A stretch of DNA of 64,000 bases from positions 1 to 64,000 of the forward strand of contig NZ_SJXJ01000016.1 of the NCBI RefSeq assembly GCF_004337695.1, written 5' to 3'. The notes beneath the pieces are model-generated. The model had not been told where the DNA came from. It was given only the letters and a program-made list of their open reading frames with translations, and ran no database searches. Every line of letters starts with the position of its first letter. Position 1 is the stretch's first letter. This document shows positions 1-8,351 of this stretch, piece by piece. Source of the stretch: Tenacibaculum sp. M341. GTDB taxonomy: Bacteria > Bacteroidota > Bacteroidia > Flavobacteriales > Flavobacteriaceae. The position numbers and the translations under genes were made by a program.

Positions 1-21
1 TTTAATTCATGTTTGGTTAAA

Positions 22-358
22 TCAAAATGTGTAATTAATAACTCTGGTAGTATAAATTTTAAAACCTCTAGTGATAATTCCAAGTAATAATCTATTTTTT
101 ACAAAAATCAACATTCTATTTCAATTCACACACAACTTTTGGGATTGATCCGAATTCTACATTTCTTACGCCTCTAAACTGCGCTCTAAAAGCTTTTATT
201 TTTGCATTAAAAGATTCTGCAGAAACGTTTGTACTTCGATTATCAAAATAATTGAGTGTTGATTGATAATTAAAATTTATTGAACTAGCTACAATATTAA
301 AGGCTTTAAAAACCTGATTCTTCCACTGCTTAAATGCTGCTCTAATAGCTTTAAAAAA
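22..358 (-). pseudogene. C-terminal remnant of an ISL3/ISAon1-type transposase
   Basis: A stop-bounded reading frame on the minus strand encodes a piece with the motif FDNRSTNVSAESFNAKIKAF followed by RAQFRGVRNVEF, which I recognise as the C-terminal end of DDE transposases of the ISL3/ISAon1 type in Bacteroidota. There is no upstream catalytic domain: two in-frame stops (TAG at 359-361, TAA at 362-364) lie just before it. After VEF the usual FFLFRL-type ending is missing and the frame runs on into unrelated codons. This is a decayed insertion-sequence fragment, not a working gene. Family assignment is from memory of the motif. Confidence 0.7.
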
Positions 359-383
359 CTATTAAATCATATAAAACAAAGGA

Positions 384-402
384 AAAGAAAGTTACTTTCT
401 TT
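384..402 (-). terminator. Probable terminator of the mre-rodA operon
   Basis: AAAGAAAG and CTTTCTTT pair around a 3-nt loop just downstream of the rodA stop. On the minus strand the hairpin is followed by a T-rich tract. The stem is short and AT-rich, so termination strength is uncertain. Confidence 0.45.
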
Positions 403-424
403 ACTTTAATGTCATCAAGAATAA

Positions 425-1702
425 TTAATAATCATATTTCTTATGTGCATCTAGTCTAATAAAGATGAATAGAAGTAGGGTAAAACCCCAAAGAGAAGAG
501 CCTCCATAGCTAAAAAAGGGTAGGGGTATACCAATTGTAGGTAGTAAACCTATAACCATTCCTATATTTACAACTACATGAAAAAATAATATAGAAGCGA
601 GTCCATAACCGTATATTCTAGAGAATTTGTTAGTTTGGTTTTCTGCTAGATAAATAATTCGGTACAATAGTGTGGCAAATAATATAATCACTAGAGTAGT
701 GCCTAAAAAGCCCCATTCTTCTCCAACTGTACTAAAGATGTAGTCAGTGTCTTGTTCAGGAACAAAATTTCCTTGAGTTCTATCTCCCTGTAAAAAGCCT
801 TTACCTGTAAATCCACCAGATTTAATTGTTTGTTCAGACTGATAAGTATTATAACCAATTCCTCTATTGTCTTCTATTTTCCCTACTAATAAGTCAAAAC
901 GATCTTTTTGGTGTTGTTTTAGGATATTTTCATAAGAATATCCTACGATAATGATAAATAAAGTTAAAGCAACATAAGAACCTAATATAATAGGCCAGTT
1001 GAATCGTAAGAATTGTTTATTACGATAAATGATGTAGGCTAAAATTAAGGTTGAAAATGATATTGTACCTATTAAAACTAAAGAAGTTCCAAAGTACACT
1101 GTTAGCAAAAAAAGAACAGTCGTAGTAGTACCTAGAATGAAATATTTTAGAGTTAATCCTTCTCTATTTAAAACAAAAAAGAAAGAAAAGTAGATTAAAA
1201 CGGACCCCATATCTGGTTGTAATGCTATAAAAAAGGCAGGTAAAAAGATAATAAAGAAAGCTTTTGCCTGATTTTTTATTAGTTTTAAGTTGTATTGTCT
1301 ATCACTCATTAATTTAGCCAGTGCTAGTGCAGTGAATGCTTTTGCAAATTCTGAAGGTTGTAAACCAATACCTCCAAAGTTATACCAAGATGTAGCACCA
1401 TTGATTTTTTTACCAAAAACAAGTACTCCAGCTAATACAAGTATGGAAAAAAGATAGAGTAAACTAGAAAACTGTTCATAAAACTTGGAGTTTAGGAACA
1501 GTACTAAAATAATTAATGGAATGGTAAGGATAATAAAAATTAGCTGCTTACCATATCTTGTAGAAAAATTTAAGATTTCTCCGTCAGTATTTGTAGAGGA
1601 TGCAGCATAAATATTCATCCATCCAAAAATGACTAAAATAAAAAATAAGATGATTGAAAACCAATCGATATTGGCAAATATGTTATTCTGTTGTTGGCGC
1701 AA
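425..1702 (-). CDS. rodA: Peptidoglycan glycosyltransferase RodA (SEDS family)
   Basis: RodA polymerises lipid II into glycan strands in the inner membrane during side-wall growth, working with the PBP2 transpeptidase encoded next to it. The 425-aa protein is built of about ten hydrophobic segments. It has the SEDS signature GGIGLQPSEFAKA near residue 110, the loop PEQDTDYIFSTVGEEWGF near residue 320, and the C-terminal PFFSYGGSS motif. Length is typical for Bacteroidota RodA. Its start overlaps the end of mrdA by 20 bp, so the two are translationally coupled at the end of the mreBCD-mrdA-rodA operon. The operon context separates it from FtsW. Confidence 0.95.
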   Translation of the reverse strand: MRQQQNNIFANIDWFSIILFFILVIFGWMNIYAASSTNTDGEILNFSTRYGKQLIFIILTIPLIILVLFLNSKFYEQFSSLLYLFSILVLAGVLVFGKKINGATSWYNFGGIGLQPSEFAKAFTALALAKLMSDRQYNLKLIKNQAKAFFIIFLPAFFIALQPDMGSVLIYFSFFFVLNREGLTLKYFILGTTTTVLFLLTVYFGTSLVLIGTISFSTLILAYIIYRNKQFLRFNWPIILGSYVALTLFIIIVGYSYENILKQHQKDRFDLLVGKIEDNRGIGYNTYQSEQTIKSGGFTGKGFLQGDRTQGNFVPEQDTDYIFSTVGEEWGFLGTTLVIILFATLLYRIIYLAENQTNKFSRIYGYGLASILFFHVVVNIGMVIGLLPTIGIPLPFFSYGGSSLWGFTLLLFIFIRLDAHKKYDY

Positions 1703-3572
1703 TGCTATCTTTTTTAGGTATTAATTTATCGTATTCTTCTTGTAAGCTTAAATCGATCATTCGCTGCTCAATATTTTTTCTAACAACTGTTTTGTTTAAA
1801 TATTGTTCAATCATTAAACTAGTGATAGGAGCAGCTATCGTAGAACCATAACCCCCGTTTTCTACAAAAACAGCCATGGCTATTTTAGGGTTCTCTTTAG
1901 GAGCGAAAGCAATTAATATAGAATGATCTTTCAATTGAGTTTTTTTACCATCTATTCTGGCAAAATTTTCTACAGTTCCTGTTTTACCACAGATATCAAT
2001 ACCTTTTACTTGGCTATATTTACCAGTACCTGTTTTAAAAACTTCGTGCATGGCTTCAATTACTTCAGGAAAATGTTCAGGGCTAACCGAAGTTAGTTTC
2101 TTTGTAGTGAACTTTTCATCAATATTTTCCTCTCTTTTGATTTTTTTTACAATATGTGGAGTAAAGTAAAAACCTCTATTGGCAATTGCAGCAGTAGCAT
2201 TGGCTAGTTGAATAGGAGTTGTTAATATTTCTCCTTGACCAATAGCATTAGATATGTTTGTAGTAGCTCTCCAACCAAAGTTGTATCTAGCATCATAATA
2301 AGCAGTATTGGGAACTAAACCTTTTTGTCCAACAGGTAAATCATATCCTAAATAATTTCCTAAGCCAAAACTTTTTATTTCGTTACTCCAACTTTCAAAC
2401 CCTACTTTCGTGTTTTTATATTTATTAATTATTTTTCTATAAGTTTCAGCAAAATAACTATTACAAGATTTGGAAATAGCTGTTTTTAAACGAACTGGTC
2501 TGCCATAAATACCACAGTGGCATCCCATATATTCATTTTTTCTTTTACCATATCTATAACCACCATTACAGTATACAGCAGAGTTTTTGTCAATAACACC
2601 TTCTTGTAATCCAATTAAACCATTAAAAATTTTGAAAGGAGATCCTGGAGCATATACTCCTTGTAAGCCTCTATCAATTGTTGGTTTATTAATTGAATCG
2701 TTAAAAAGTATAGTGGAATATATAGGCCTTTTTCTACCTACAAGTAAGTTTGGGTCGTAGCTTGGAGCAGTAACTAAAGCTAAAATTTCACCAGAAGCAG
2801 GTTCTATAGCAACAATTCCTCCTCTTTTTCCTGTCATTAATAGTTCACCATATTTTTGTAAATCCTTATCTATAGTTAATGTTAGGTCATGTCCAGCAAC
2901 AGCTAACGTATCAAATATTCCGTTTTTATAAGCTCCTGTTACTCTATTTAGGTTGTCTCTGTTAAAGTGTTTTTTACCTTTTACACCTCTCAATTTCTCT
3001 TCGTAGTACTTTTCTACTCCCGACTTTCCTATTAAATCTCTTTTATTGTAATAGTCACTTTTTTTAGCTTGTAATTCGTTTACTTCTCCTAAAAAACCCA
3101 GAATATTTGCCGCAGATTTTTCTGGATAATTTCTGATGATTTTTTTTTGAATATAAAAACCATTAAACTTATGCAGTTTTTCTTGAAGATATGCATAGTC
3201 TTCTTTGGCTACTTGACTTATAAATACATCTGGTAACCAAGGAGCATGTTTTTTAGGATTCTTAAACTTTATGAGTTTAGATGTAAATTTTTCTTTTGAT
3301 ATTTTAAGTAATGAGCAAAATTCTAGTGTATCTAATGTTGTAACCTCTTTTGGTATAATCATAACATCATAAGATACCTGATTAGCAACCAGTAAATCAC
3401 CGTTTCGATCATAAATAAATCCTCTTTCAGGATAGTCATATTCAATTTTTACAGTAGCACTATTTATTGGGTTGGTATTTCCTCCCTCAATAACCTGTAA
3501 ATAAAAAAGTCGTCCAATAAAAATAACACTAACAAGTGCTATTAAGAACATTAATAAAAAATTACGTTTCAA
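1683..3572 (-). CDS. mrdA: Penicillin-binding protein 2, elongation transpeptidase
   Basis: This class B PBP cross-links peptidoglycan during cell elongation. The 629-aa protein has one N-terminal membrane anchor (residues about 5-25), a dimerisation domain (about 40-220) and a transpeptidase domain with the three active-site motifs S311-P-F-K, S369-C-N and K530-T-G-T. Between the first two motifs lies a Cys/His cluster (C335, C351, H352, C353) in the region where E. coli PBP2 carries a zinc site; metal binding here is inference. It overlaps mreD by 4 bp and rodA by 20 bp, which fits coupled translation of the elongasome subunits. Confidence 0.95.
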   Translation of the reverse strand: MKRNFLLMFLIALVSVIFIGRLFYLQVIEGGNTNPINSATVKIEYDYPERGFIYDRNGDLLVANQVSYDVMIIPKEVTTLDTLEFCSLLKISKEKFTSKLIKFKNPKKHAPWLPDVFISQVAKEDYAYLQEKLHKFNGFYIQKKIIRNYPEKSAANILGFLGEVNELQAKKSDYYNKRDLIGKSGVEKYYEEKLRGVKGKKHFNRDNLNRVTGAYKNGIFDTLAVAGHDLTLTIDKDLQKYGELLMTGKRGGIVAIEPASGEILALVTAPSYDPNLLVGRKRPIYSTILFNDSINKPTIDRGLQGVYAPGSPFKIFNGLIGLQEGVIDKNSAVYCNGGYRYGKRKNEYMGCHCGIYGRPVRLKTAISKSCNSYFAETYRKIINKYKNTKVGFESWSNEIKSFGLGNYLGYDLPVGQKGLVPNTAYYDARYNFGWRATTNISNAIGQGEILTTPIQLANATAAIANRGFYFTPHIVKKIKREENIDEKFTTKKLTSVSPEHFPEVIEAMHEVFKTGTGKYSQVKGIDICGKTGTVENFARIDGKKTQLKDHSILIAFAPKENPKIAMAVFVENGGYGSTIAAPITSLMIEQYLNKTVVRKNIEQRMIDLSLQEEYDKLIPKKDSIAPTTE

Positions 3573-4081
3573 GATTCTTGTTTTCTGCTAAAAATAAAAT
3601 TTCCTAAAAAATAAACAACTAGTGAAAATACCCCCGATAAAAAAGTGTTAGATAAGACTCTAAGATAGTTGTCAAAGCTAAAGTTAATTAAAGAAAATAG
3701 AATAAAGTGATGTATGAAGGTTAAAGTTACAGTAAAATTGAAAATTTTACCAAAAGCTTCTTGATTTAACTTAAAAAACTCGTAATCTACGTCTGTTTTC
3801 TGAAAAATAATTCTAAAAAAATATGGACGTAAAAAAGCTATGAATGTGGTAGTAAAGGCATGAGCACCTCCTGAGTTAGAAAAAGAGTCTATGCATAAAC
3901 CAAGTAAAAAAGCTAATGATAAGATCTCAAATCGATTCTTTTTAAAAGGATATACAAAGATGAAAGCGATATAGATATACGGATTCACATATCCGAAAAC
4001 TTTAATATTGTTACAAATTAATACTTGTATCAATATTAAACAGAAAAATAAAAAAGAAAAGTAAAAAGTTTTTCTATTCAT
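3569..4081 (-). CDS. mreD: Rod shape-determining protein MreD
   Basis: A 170-aa, almost wholly hydrophobic protein with about five membrane spans. Sequence conservation in MreD is low, so the call rests mainly on size, topology and its place between mreC and mrdA. MreD belongs to the membrane elongasome and interacts with MreC and PBP2. It overlaps mreC by 8 bp at its start and mrdA by 4 bp at its end, so all these genes are likely translated from one message. Confidence 0.88.
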   Translation of the reverse strand: MNRKTFYFSFLFFCLILIQVLICNNIKVFGYVNPYIYIAFIFVYPFKKNRFEILSLAFLLGLCIDSFSNSGGAHAFTTTFIAFLRPYFFRIIFQKTDVDYEFFKLNQEAFGKIFNFTVTLTFIHHFILFSLINFSFDNYLRVLSNTFLSGVFSLVVYFLGNFIFSRKQES

Positions 4082-4889
4082 TTGTAGGGTTCTCTATATT
4101 TTTAATTTCTTCTTTGTGATAGTTTTTGATGATATAGATATTTCTAACGTTACTCATATCATTAAATAATTCAACATCAATACTAGTTGTAGTGTTTTTT
4201 TGTAACACAGTTCCCACAGGTATACCTTCAGGAAAAATAGCTGATCTACCTCCTGTAATAATTGTATCTCCAACACTGTAAACAGCTTGTTTAGGTAAAT
4301 CAACTAATTGTACAATATTATAACTCTTGGTATCCCAAGTTAGTGTACCAAAATGAGTGCTATTTTTAAAACGTGCGTTTATTTTACTATTTCTGTTTAA
4401 AATGGATTGGACTCTGGCATAGTTTGTAGAAGAGTTATCTGTAATACCAATAATACCTTTATGATTGATAACTCCCATTTCAGTTTTAATATCATTCTTT
4501 TCTCCTCTATTAATTGTTAAATAGTTATAAGAAGAGTGAAATTGGTTTTTTATAATGCTACCAGAAATTAATTCATATTTCTGTTGATATAAAGTATCAA
4601 CAATATTTTGTTTATAAACAGTATCTAATAATGATTTATACTTGTTCAACTCATTTTTTAGAAGTAGGTTTTCTTCTATTAATAATTTATTTTCACTTTT
4701 TAAGTTCATATAACTATCAATAGAATTTGCTTTTTCATAAATCCCACCTGTTATACTGTTGGTAGAACTTACAAACTTGCTTCTATGAAAACTATGGTTG
4801 CTTATAGTTAAGCCAAGTGAAATTAAAAGCAACAAAAGGAAGTACAGCCCAAACTTGTATCGCTGTAAGAAATAAATTAATTGTTGCAT
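4074..4889 (-). CDS. mreC: Rod shape-determining protein MreC
   Basis: MreC is a periplasmic scaffold of the elongasome that activates PBP2 and RodA. The 271-aa protein shows a short cytoplasmic N-terminus, one membrane segment (about residues 13-30), a coiled-coil stretch (about 60-95, with the repeated leucine-rich LLIEENLLLKNEL), then the MreC beta-barrel region with GVINHKGIIGIT and GGRSAIFPEGIPVG. It starts 8 bp after the mreB stop and overlaps mreD by 8 bp. Confidence 0.93.
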   Translation of the reverse strand: MQQLIYFLQRYKFGLYFLLLLLISLGLTISNHSFHRSKFVSSTNSITGGIYEKANSIDSYMNLKSENKLLIEENLLLKNELNKYKSLLDTVYKQNIVDTLYQQKYELISGSIIKNQFHSSYNYLTINRGEKNDIKTEMGVINHKGIIGITDNSSTNYARVQSILNRNSKINARFKNSTHFGTLTWDTKSYNIVQLVDLPKQAVYSVGDTIITGGRSAIFPEGIPVGTVLQKNTTTSIDVELFNDMSNVRNIYIIKNYHKEEIKNIENPTNE

Positions 4890-4897
4890 AAAAAGAT

Positions 4898-5926
4898 TTA
4901 GTTAACTAGTACAGGTTTAAATCTGTTTAAGTTTTTAAGAGCGATTCCAGTACCTCTTACTACAGCTCTTAAAGGATCTTCTGCTACATATACAGGTAAA
5001 TCTGTTTTTCTAGATAATCTTTTATCTAATCCTCTTAACATTGATCCACCTCCGGCTAAATAAATACCAGTGTTGTAAATGTCAGCAGCTAATTCAGGAG
5101 GTGTTTTAGATAAAGTTTCCATAACAGCATCTTCAATTCTTAAAATAGATTTATCTAATGCTTTGGCAATTTCTCTAAAAGATACTTGTACTTGTTTAGG
5201 CTTTCCACTTAAAAGGTCTCTACCTTGTACCATCATATCTTCCGGAGCTTCATCTAAGTCTTCCGTAGCAGCACCTATTTGTATTTTCATTTTTTCAGCG
5301 GTAGTTTCACCTACATAAAGGTTGTGCTGTGTTCTCATGTAATACATAATATCACTTGTGAATAAATCACCTGCAACTTTTACAGATTGGTCACAAACAA
5401 TTCCTGCTAATGCTATAACAGCAATTTCTGTTGTACCACCACCTATATCAATAATCATGTTACCTCTAGGTTCCATGATATCTACACCTACACCAATGGC
5501 TGCTGCCATTGGTTCGTAGATTAGATATATTTCTTTTGCATTCATATGTCGAGCTGAGTCTATAACGGCTCTTTTCTCAACTTCTGTAATTCCAGAAGGA
5601 ATACATATTACCATTCGAAGAGAAGGAGGGAAGATTTTTTTTCTGATTGCAGGAATTTGTTTCACAAACTCTTTAATCATTTCTTCCGAAGCATGGAAAT
5701 CTGCGATTACTCCATCTTTTAATGGACGAATAGTTTTTATATTTTCATGAGTTTTACCTTGCATTTTTCTGGCTTCTTCGCCAATTGCAATTATTTTTCC
5801 ACTCATTATATTTTTTGCGACAATGGAAGGACTATCGATTACTACTTTGCCATCATGAATTATTAACGTATTTGCAGTCCCTAAATCGATTGCAATATTT
5901 TCCGTCATAAAATCAAAAAATCCCAT
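4898..5926 (-). CDS. mreB: Rod shape-determining actin homologue MreB
   Basis: MreB polymerises on the inner membrane and guides the cell-wall elongation machinery. The 342-aa protein has the actin-fold nucleotide motifs: phosphate 1 IDLGTANTLI near residue 14, phosphate 2 DIGGGTTEIAVI near residue 160 and the adenosine motif GIYLAGGGSML near residue 287. The first residues (MGFFDFMTENIA) form the short hydrophobic loop seen in this family. It is the first gene of the mreBCD-mrdA-rodA operon and has a Bacteroidota -7 box about 40 bp upstream. Confidence 0.97.
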   Translation of the reverse strand: MGFFDFMTENIAIDLGTANTLIIHDGKVVIDSPSIVAKNIMSGKIIAIGEEARKMQGKTHENIKTIRPLKDGVIADFHASEEMIKEFVKQIPAIRKKIFPPSLRMVICIPSGITEVEKRAVIDSARHMNAKEIYLIYEPMAAAIGVGVDIMEPRGNMIIDIGGGTTEIAVIALAGIVCDQSVKVAGDLFTSDIMYYMRTQHNLYVGETTAEKMKIQIGAATEDLDEAPEDMMVQGRDLLSGKPKQVQVSFREIAKALDKSILRIEDAVMETLSKTPPELAADIYNTGIYLAGGGSMLRGLDKRLSRKTDLPVYVAEDPLRAVVRGTGIALKNLNRFKPVLVN

Positions 5927-5965
5927 AAATTTTCGTTGTTAAAGTAAGTAATGTGTCTTTCTTCA

Positions 5966-5973
5966 CAAATCTA
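5966..5973 (-). promoter_or_regulatory. -7 promoter box upstream of mreB
   Basis: Minus-strand TAGATTTG matches the Bacteroidota consensus TAnnTTTG and lies 40 bp before the mreB start. No clear -33 TTG is found at the expected 19-21 bp distance, so the call rests on the -7 box and position alone. Confidence 0.5.
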
Positions 5974-6006
5974 ACAAAAAAAATGGAAGAAAAAAGGTCT
6001 TAATCA

Positions 6007-7533
6007 TTAATGTTTAAAGTGTCTTGTTCCGGTAAATACCATTGATACATTATGCTCGTTACAATAATTGATACTTAATTCATCTTTTATTGAACCTCCA
6101 GGTTGAATAACGCTTTTAATACCAGCATTATCTGCAATTTCTACACAGTCAGGGAAAGGGAAGAAAGCATCACTTGCCATTACAGCACCATTTAATTCAA
6201 AATTAAAACTTTTAGCTTTTTCTATTGCTTGGCGTAAAGCATCAACTCTACTTGTTTGTCCAGTTCCACTAGCACATAATTGTTTGTTTTTTACTAAAAC
6301 AATTGTGTTTGATTTGGTATGCTTACAAATTTTAGAAGCAAATAATAAATCATCTAGTTCGTTTTGGTTAGGTTTTAAGTTTGTAGCGTAAGATAAATCT
6401 TCAACAGAATCTGTCTTGTTATCTTTATCTTGAACTAACACACCATTTAAAGCTGTTCTAACAGTTTGTTCAGCTAATGCTACTTCTTTCTGAATTAAAA
6501 TAATTCTGTTTTTCTTTCCTTTTAAAACTTCAAGGGCGTCATCATCATAACTAGGAGCAATAACAACCTCGCAGAATAATTTATGGATTTCCACAGCAGT
6601 AGCTTTGTCTATTTTCGTGTTTGTGATTAAGATACCACCAAAGGCAGAAACTGGATCACCTGCTAAAGCATCCACATATGCTTGATAAACAGTTTCTCTT
6701 TGAGCAAAACCACAAGCGTTATTGTGCTTTAAAATAGCAAAAGTTGGTAACTCTCCTTTAAACTCGTTAATTAAGTTTACGGCAGCATCTACATCTAATA
6801 AGTTATTGTAACTTAATTCTTTTCCATGAAGTTTATCAAACATCGCTTCTAAATCTCCAAAGAAATAACCTTTTTGATGAGGATTTTCTCCATATCTTAA
6901 AGTCTTAGAAATTGTTTCACTTGCTTTGTATGCAACTTCTTCTTCGTTAAAGTAATTAAAGATTGCAGTATCGTAGTGTGAAGAAATATTAAATGCTTTA
7001 GCTGCATATTTTTTTCTGTCACCAAAAGTTGTTTCTCCGTTATTTGCTGAAATTAACTCTAAGAAACCATCATATTGTTCCATCGAAGAAACGATGAAGG
7101 TATCTTTAAAGTTTTTAGCTGCTGCTCTAATAAGTGAAATACCACCGATATCTATTTTTTCAATAATATCTTGTTCACTTGCTCCAGAAGCTACTGTTTT
7201 TTCAAAAGGATATAAATCAACAATTACTAAATCGATTTGAGGAATATTAAATTCTTCAAGTTGAGCAACATCGCTTTCATTTTCTTGACGATTTAAAATT
7301 CCTCCGAAAACTTTTGGGTGTAACGTTTTTACTCTTCCTCCTAAAATAGATGGGTAATCAGTTACTGATTCAACAGGAACTACATCTATACCTAAATCTT
7401 TTAAAAAGGCTTCTGTACCTCCAGTAGAGTAGATAGTTACTCCTAATTCATCAAGTTTTTTTGCTATTGGTTCTAAACCATCTTTATGAAAAACGGAAAT
7501 AAGTGCAGACTTAATTTTTTTTGTATTGCTCAT
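6007..7533 (-). CDS. purH: Bifunctional AICAR transformylase / IMP cyclohydrolase
   Basis: PurH carries out the last two steps of IMP synthesis: formylation of AICAR with 10-formyl-tetrahydrofolate, then ring closure. The 508-aa protein has the N-terminal MGS-like cyclohydrolase domain (about 1-150, with YSTGGTEAFL and GGRVKTLHPKVFGG) and the C-terminal transformylase domain with LKHNNACGFA, SGQTSR-like ASGTGQTSR and SDAFFPFPDCVE. Length matches the family. It is transcribed alone: a well-spaced promoter lies upstream and mreB is a separate unit behind an 80-bp gap. Confidence 0.97.
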   Translation of the reverse strand: MSNTKKIKSALISVFHKDGLEPIAKKLDELGVTIYSTGGTEAFLKDLGIDVVPVESVTDYPSILGGRVKTLHPKVFGGILNRQENESDVAQLEEFNIPQIDLVIVDLYPFEKTVASGASEQDIIEKIDIGGISLIRAAAKNFKDTFIVSSMEQYDGFLELISANNGETTFGDRKKYAAKAFNISSHYDTAIFNYFNEEEVAYKASETISKTLRYGENPHQKGYFFGDLEAMFDKLHGKELSYNNLLDVDAAVNLINEFKGELPTFAILKHNNACGFAQRETVYQAYVDALAGDPVSAFGGILITNTKIDKATAVEIHKLFCEVVIAPSYDDDALEVLKGKKNRIILIQKEVALAEQTVRTALNGVLVQDKDNKTDSVEDLSYATNLKPNQNELDDLLFASKICKHTKSNTIVLVKNKQLCASGTGQTSRVDALRQAIEKAKSFNFELNGAVMASDAFFPFPDCVEIADNAGIKSVIQPGGSIKDELSINYCNEHNVSMVFTGTRHFKH

Positions 7534-7557
7534 TTTGTTGTGTTGTTATTGAGCGCG

Positions 7558-7588
7558 CAAATTTACTAAATGTTCAAAAGTAGAGCAA
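7558..7588 (-). promoter_or_regulatory. purH promoter, TTG-N20-TAAATTTG
   Basis: On the minus strand TTG (plus 7586-7588) is followed by exactly 20 bp and then TAAATTTG (plus 7558-7565), an ideal Bacteroidota primary sigma factor promoter. The -7 box lies 25 bp from the purH ATG, giving a short leader. Confidence 0.75.
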
Positions 7589-7615
7589 AATATGAGAGGA
7601 ATATTAACAATAAAA

Positions 7616-7658
7616 AAACCGAAAAAACTTGTTAACAACTTAAAAGCTTTTTCGGTTT
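7616..7658 (-). terminator. Rho-independent terminator for the unit at 7.7-9.2 kb
   Basis: AAACCGAAAAA (7616-7626) pairs with TTTTTCGGTTT (7648-7658). Read on the minus strand the stem is followed by a run of T, so it ends the transcript coming from the pseudouridine synthase and GAF genes before it reaches the purH promoter. The 344-bp gap between purH and the GAF gene holds this terminator, the purH promoter and the small frame at 7682-7798. Confidence 0.7.
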
Positions 7659-7681
7659 ATTGTGTTTTCTTTATTGACTTA

Positions 7682-7798
7682 TTACTCTGCGTTCTCTAGG
7701 AAGTCTCTTACCCAAGAAGCTATTTTTTCCAGTAAAGTCAACTTGTCAGCTTTGGTGTTCGTTCCTAAGCTTTCATAATTGGGAATTTGCTTACTCAT
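7682..7798 (-). CDS. Possible 38-aa small protein
   Basis: An ATG-initiated frame of 38 codons encodes a hydrophilic, charged peptide starting MSKQIPNYESLGTNTKADKL and ending in an amphipathic helix-like ASWVRDFLENAE. It lies between the GAF gene and the terminator at 7616-7658, in the same direction, so it would be the last gene of that transcript. I do not recognise a family. Codon composition looks coding rather than random, with no in-frame anomalies, but the frame is short and no strong ribosome binding site is visible. Confidence 0.4.
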   Translation of the reverse strand: MSKQIPNYESLGTNTKADKLTLLEKIASWVRDFLENAE

Positions 7799-7877
7799 TT
7801 TTAGGGAATTAAAGTTTTTAGCAAAAATTGTTAATAACTTTTACAAATCTAATTAAAAAAACCTAAAAACCAAGTAA

Positions 7878-8342
7878 TTATGCGGTTTTTTGCATAAAAA
7901 CAGCAATTTCTTTACAAACGTACTCTAAAAGTTGTTCATCTGCGTCTGTAAAAGGGTTTACAGTATGAGAATCAATATCTATTTGACCAATGTTTTCACC
8001 ATCGATGAAAATAGGTATTACAATTTCAGATTTTACTTTCCATCCGCAAGAAATATAATTGTCTTGTTCAGAAACATCTTGTACTACAAAGTTTTCGTTG
8101 CTAACAGCTACTTGTCCACAAATACCTTTACCAAATGGTATTATGGTATGGTCTGTAGGTTCACCAGCAAATTGCGCAAGTTTTAATTCTTCTTTATCAC
8201 CATTTTTAAAGTAAAAACCTACCCAATCGTAATAAGATATTTCACCTTTTAAATAATCACAAATTTGCTGTAAAGTGTTTTCAATAGAATTATCTTCAGC
8301 AATAATAGCGTCAATTTTGTTTTTTATGTTTTCTATATCCAT
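7878..8342 (-). CDS. GAF-domain protein, free methionine-R-sulfoxide reductase family
   Basis: The 154-aa protein is one GAF domain close to fRMsr (YebR), the cytoplasmic enzyme that reduces free Met-R-sulfoxide. Family motifs are visible: FGKGICGQVA (C75), YISCGWKVKSEIVIP (C99) and GQIDIDSH. C75 and C99 are 24 residues apart, the same spacing as E. coli C94 and C118. The position equivalent to E. coli C84, a resolving cysteine, is His65, so the standard disulfide cycle may not operate; the protein could use another reductant or be a sensor. It follows the pseudouridine synthase gene by 9 bp, probably in one transcript. Confidence 0.85.
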   Translation of the reverse strand: MDIENIKNKIDAIIAEDNSIENTLQQICDYLKGEISYYDWVGFYFKNGDKEELKLAQFAGEPTDHTIIPFGKGICGQVAVSNENFVVQDVSEQDNYISCGWKVKSEIVIPIFIDGENIGQIDIDSHTVNPFTDADEQLLEYVCKEIAVFMQKTA

Positions 8343-8351
8343 TTTTTATAG

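Noticed and set aside
1654-1851. 65-aa frame on the plus strand across the mrdA-rodA junction
   Set aside because: It is antisense to two well-supported genes, with no family likeness and no promoter; a shadow of their codon use.
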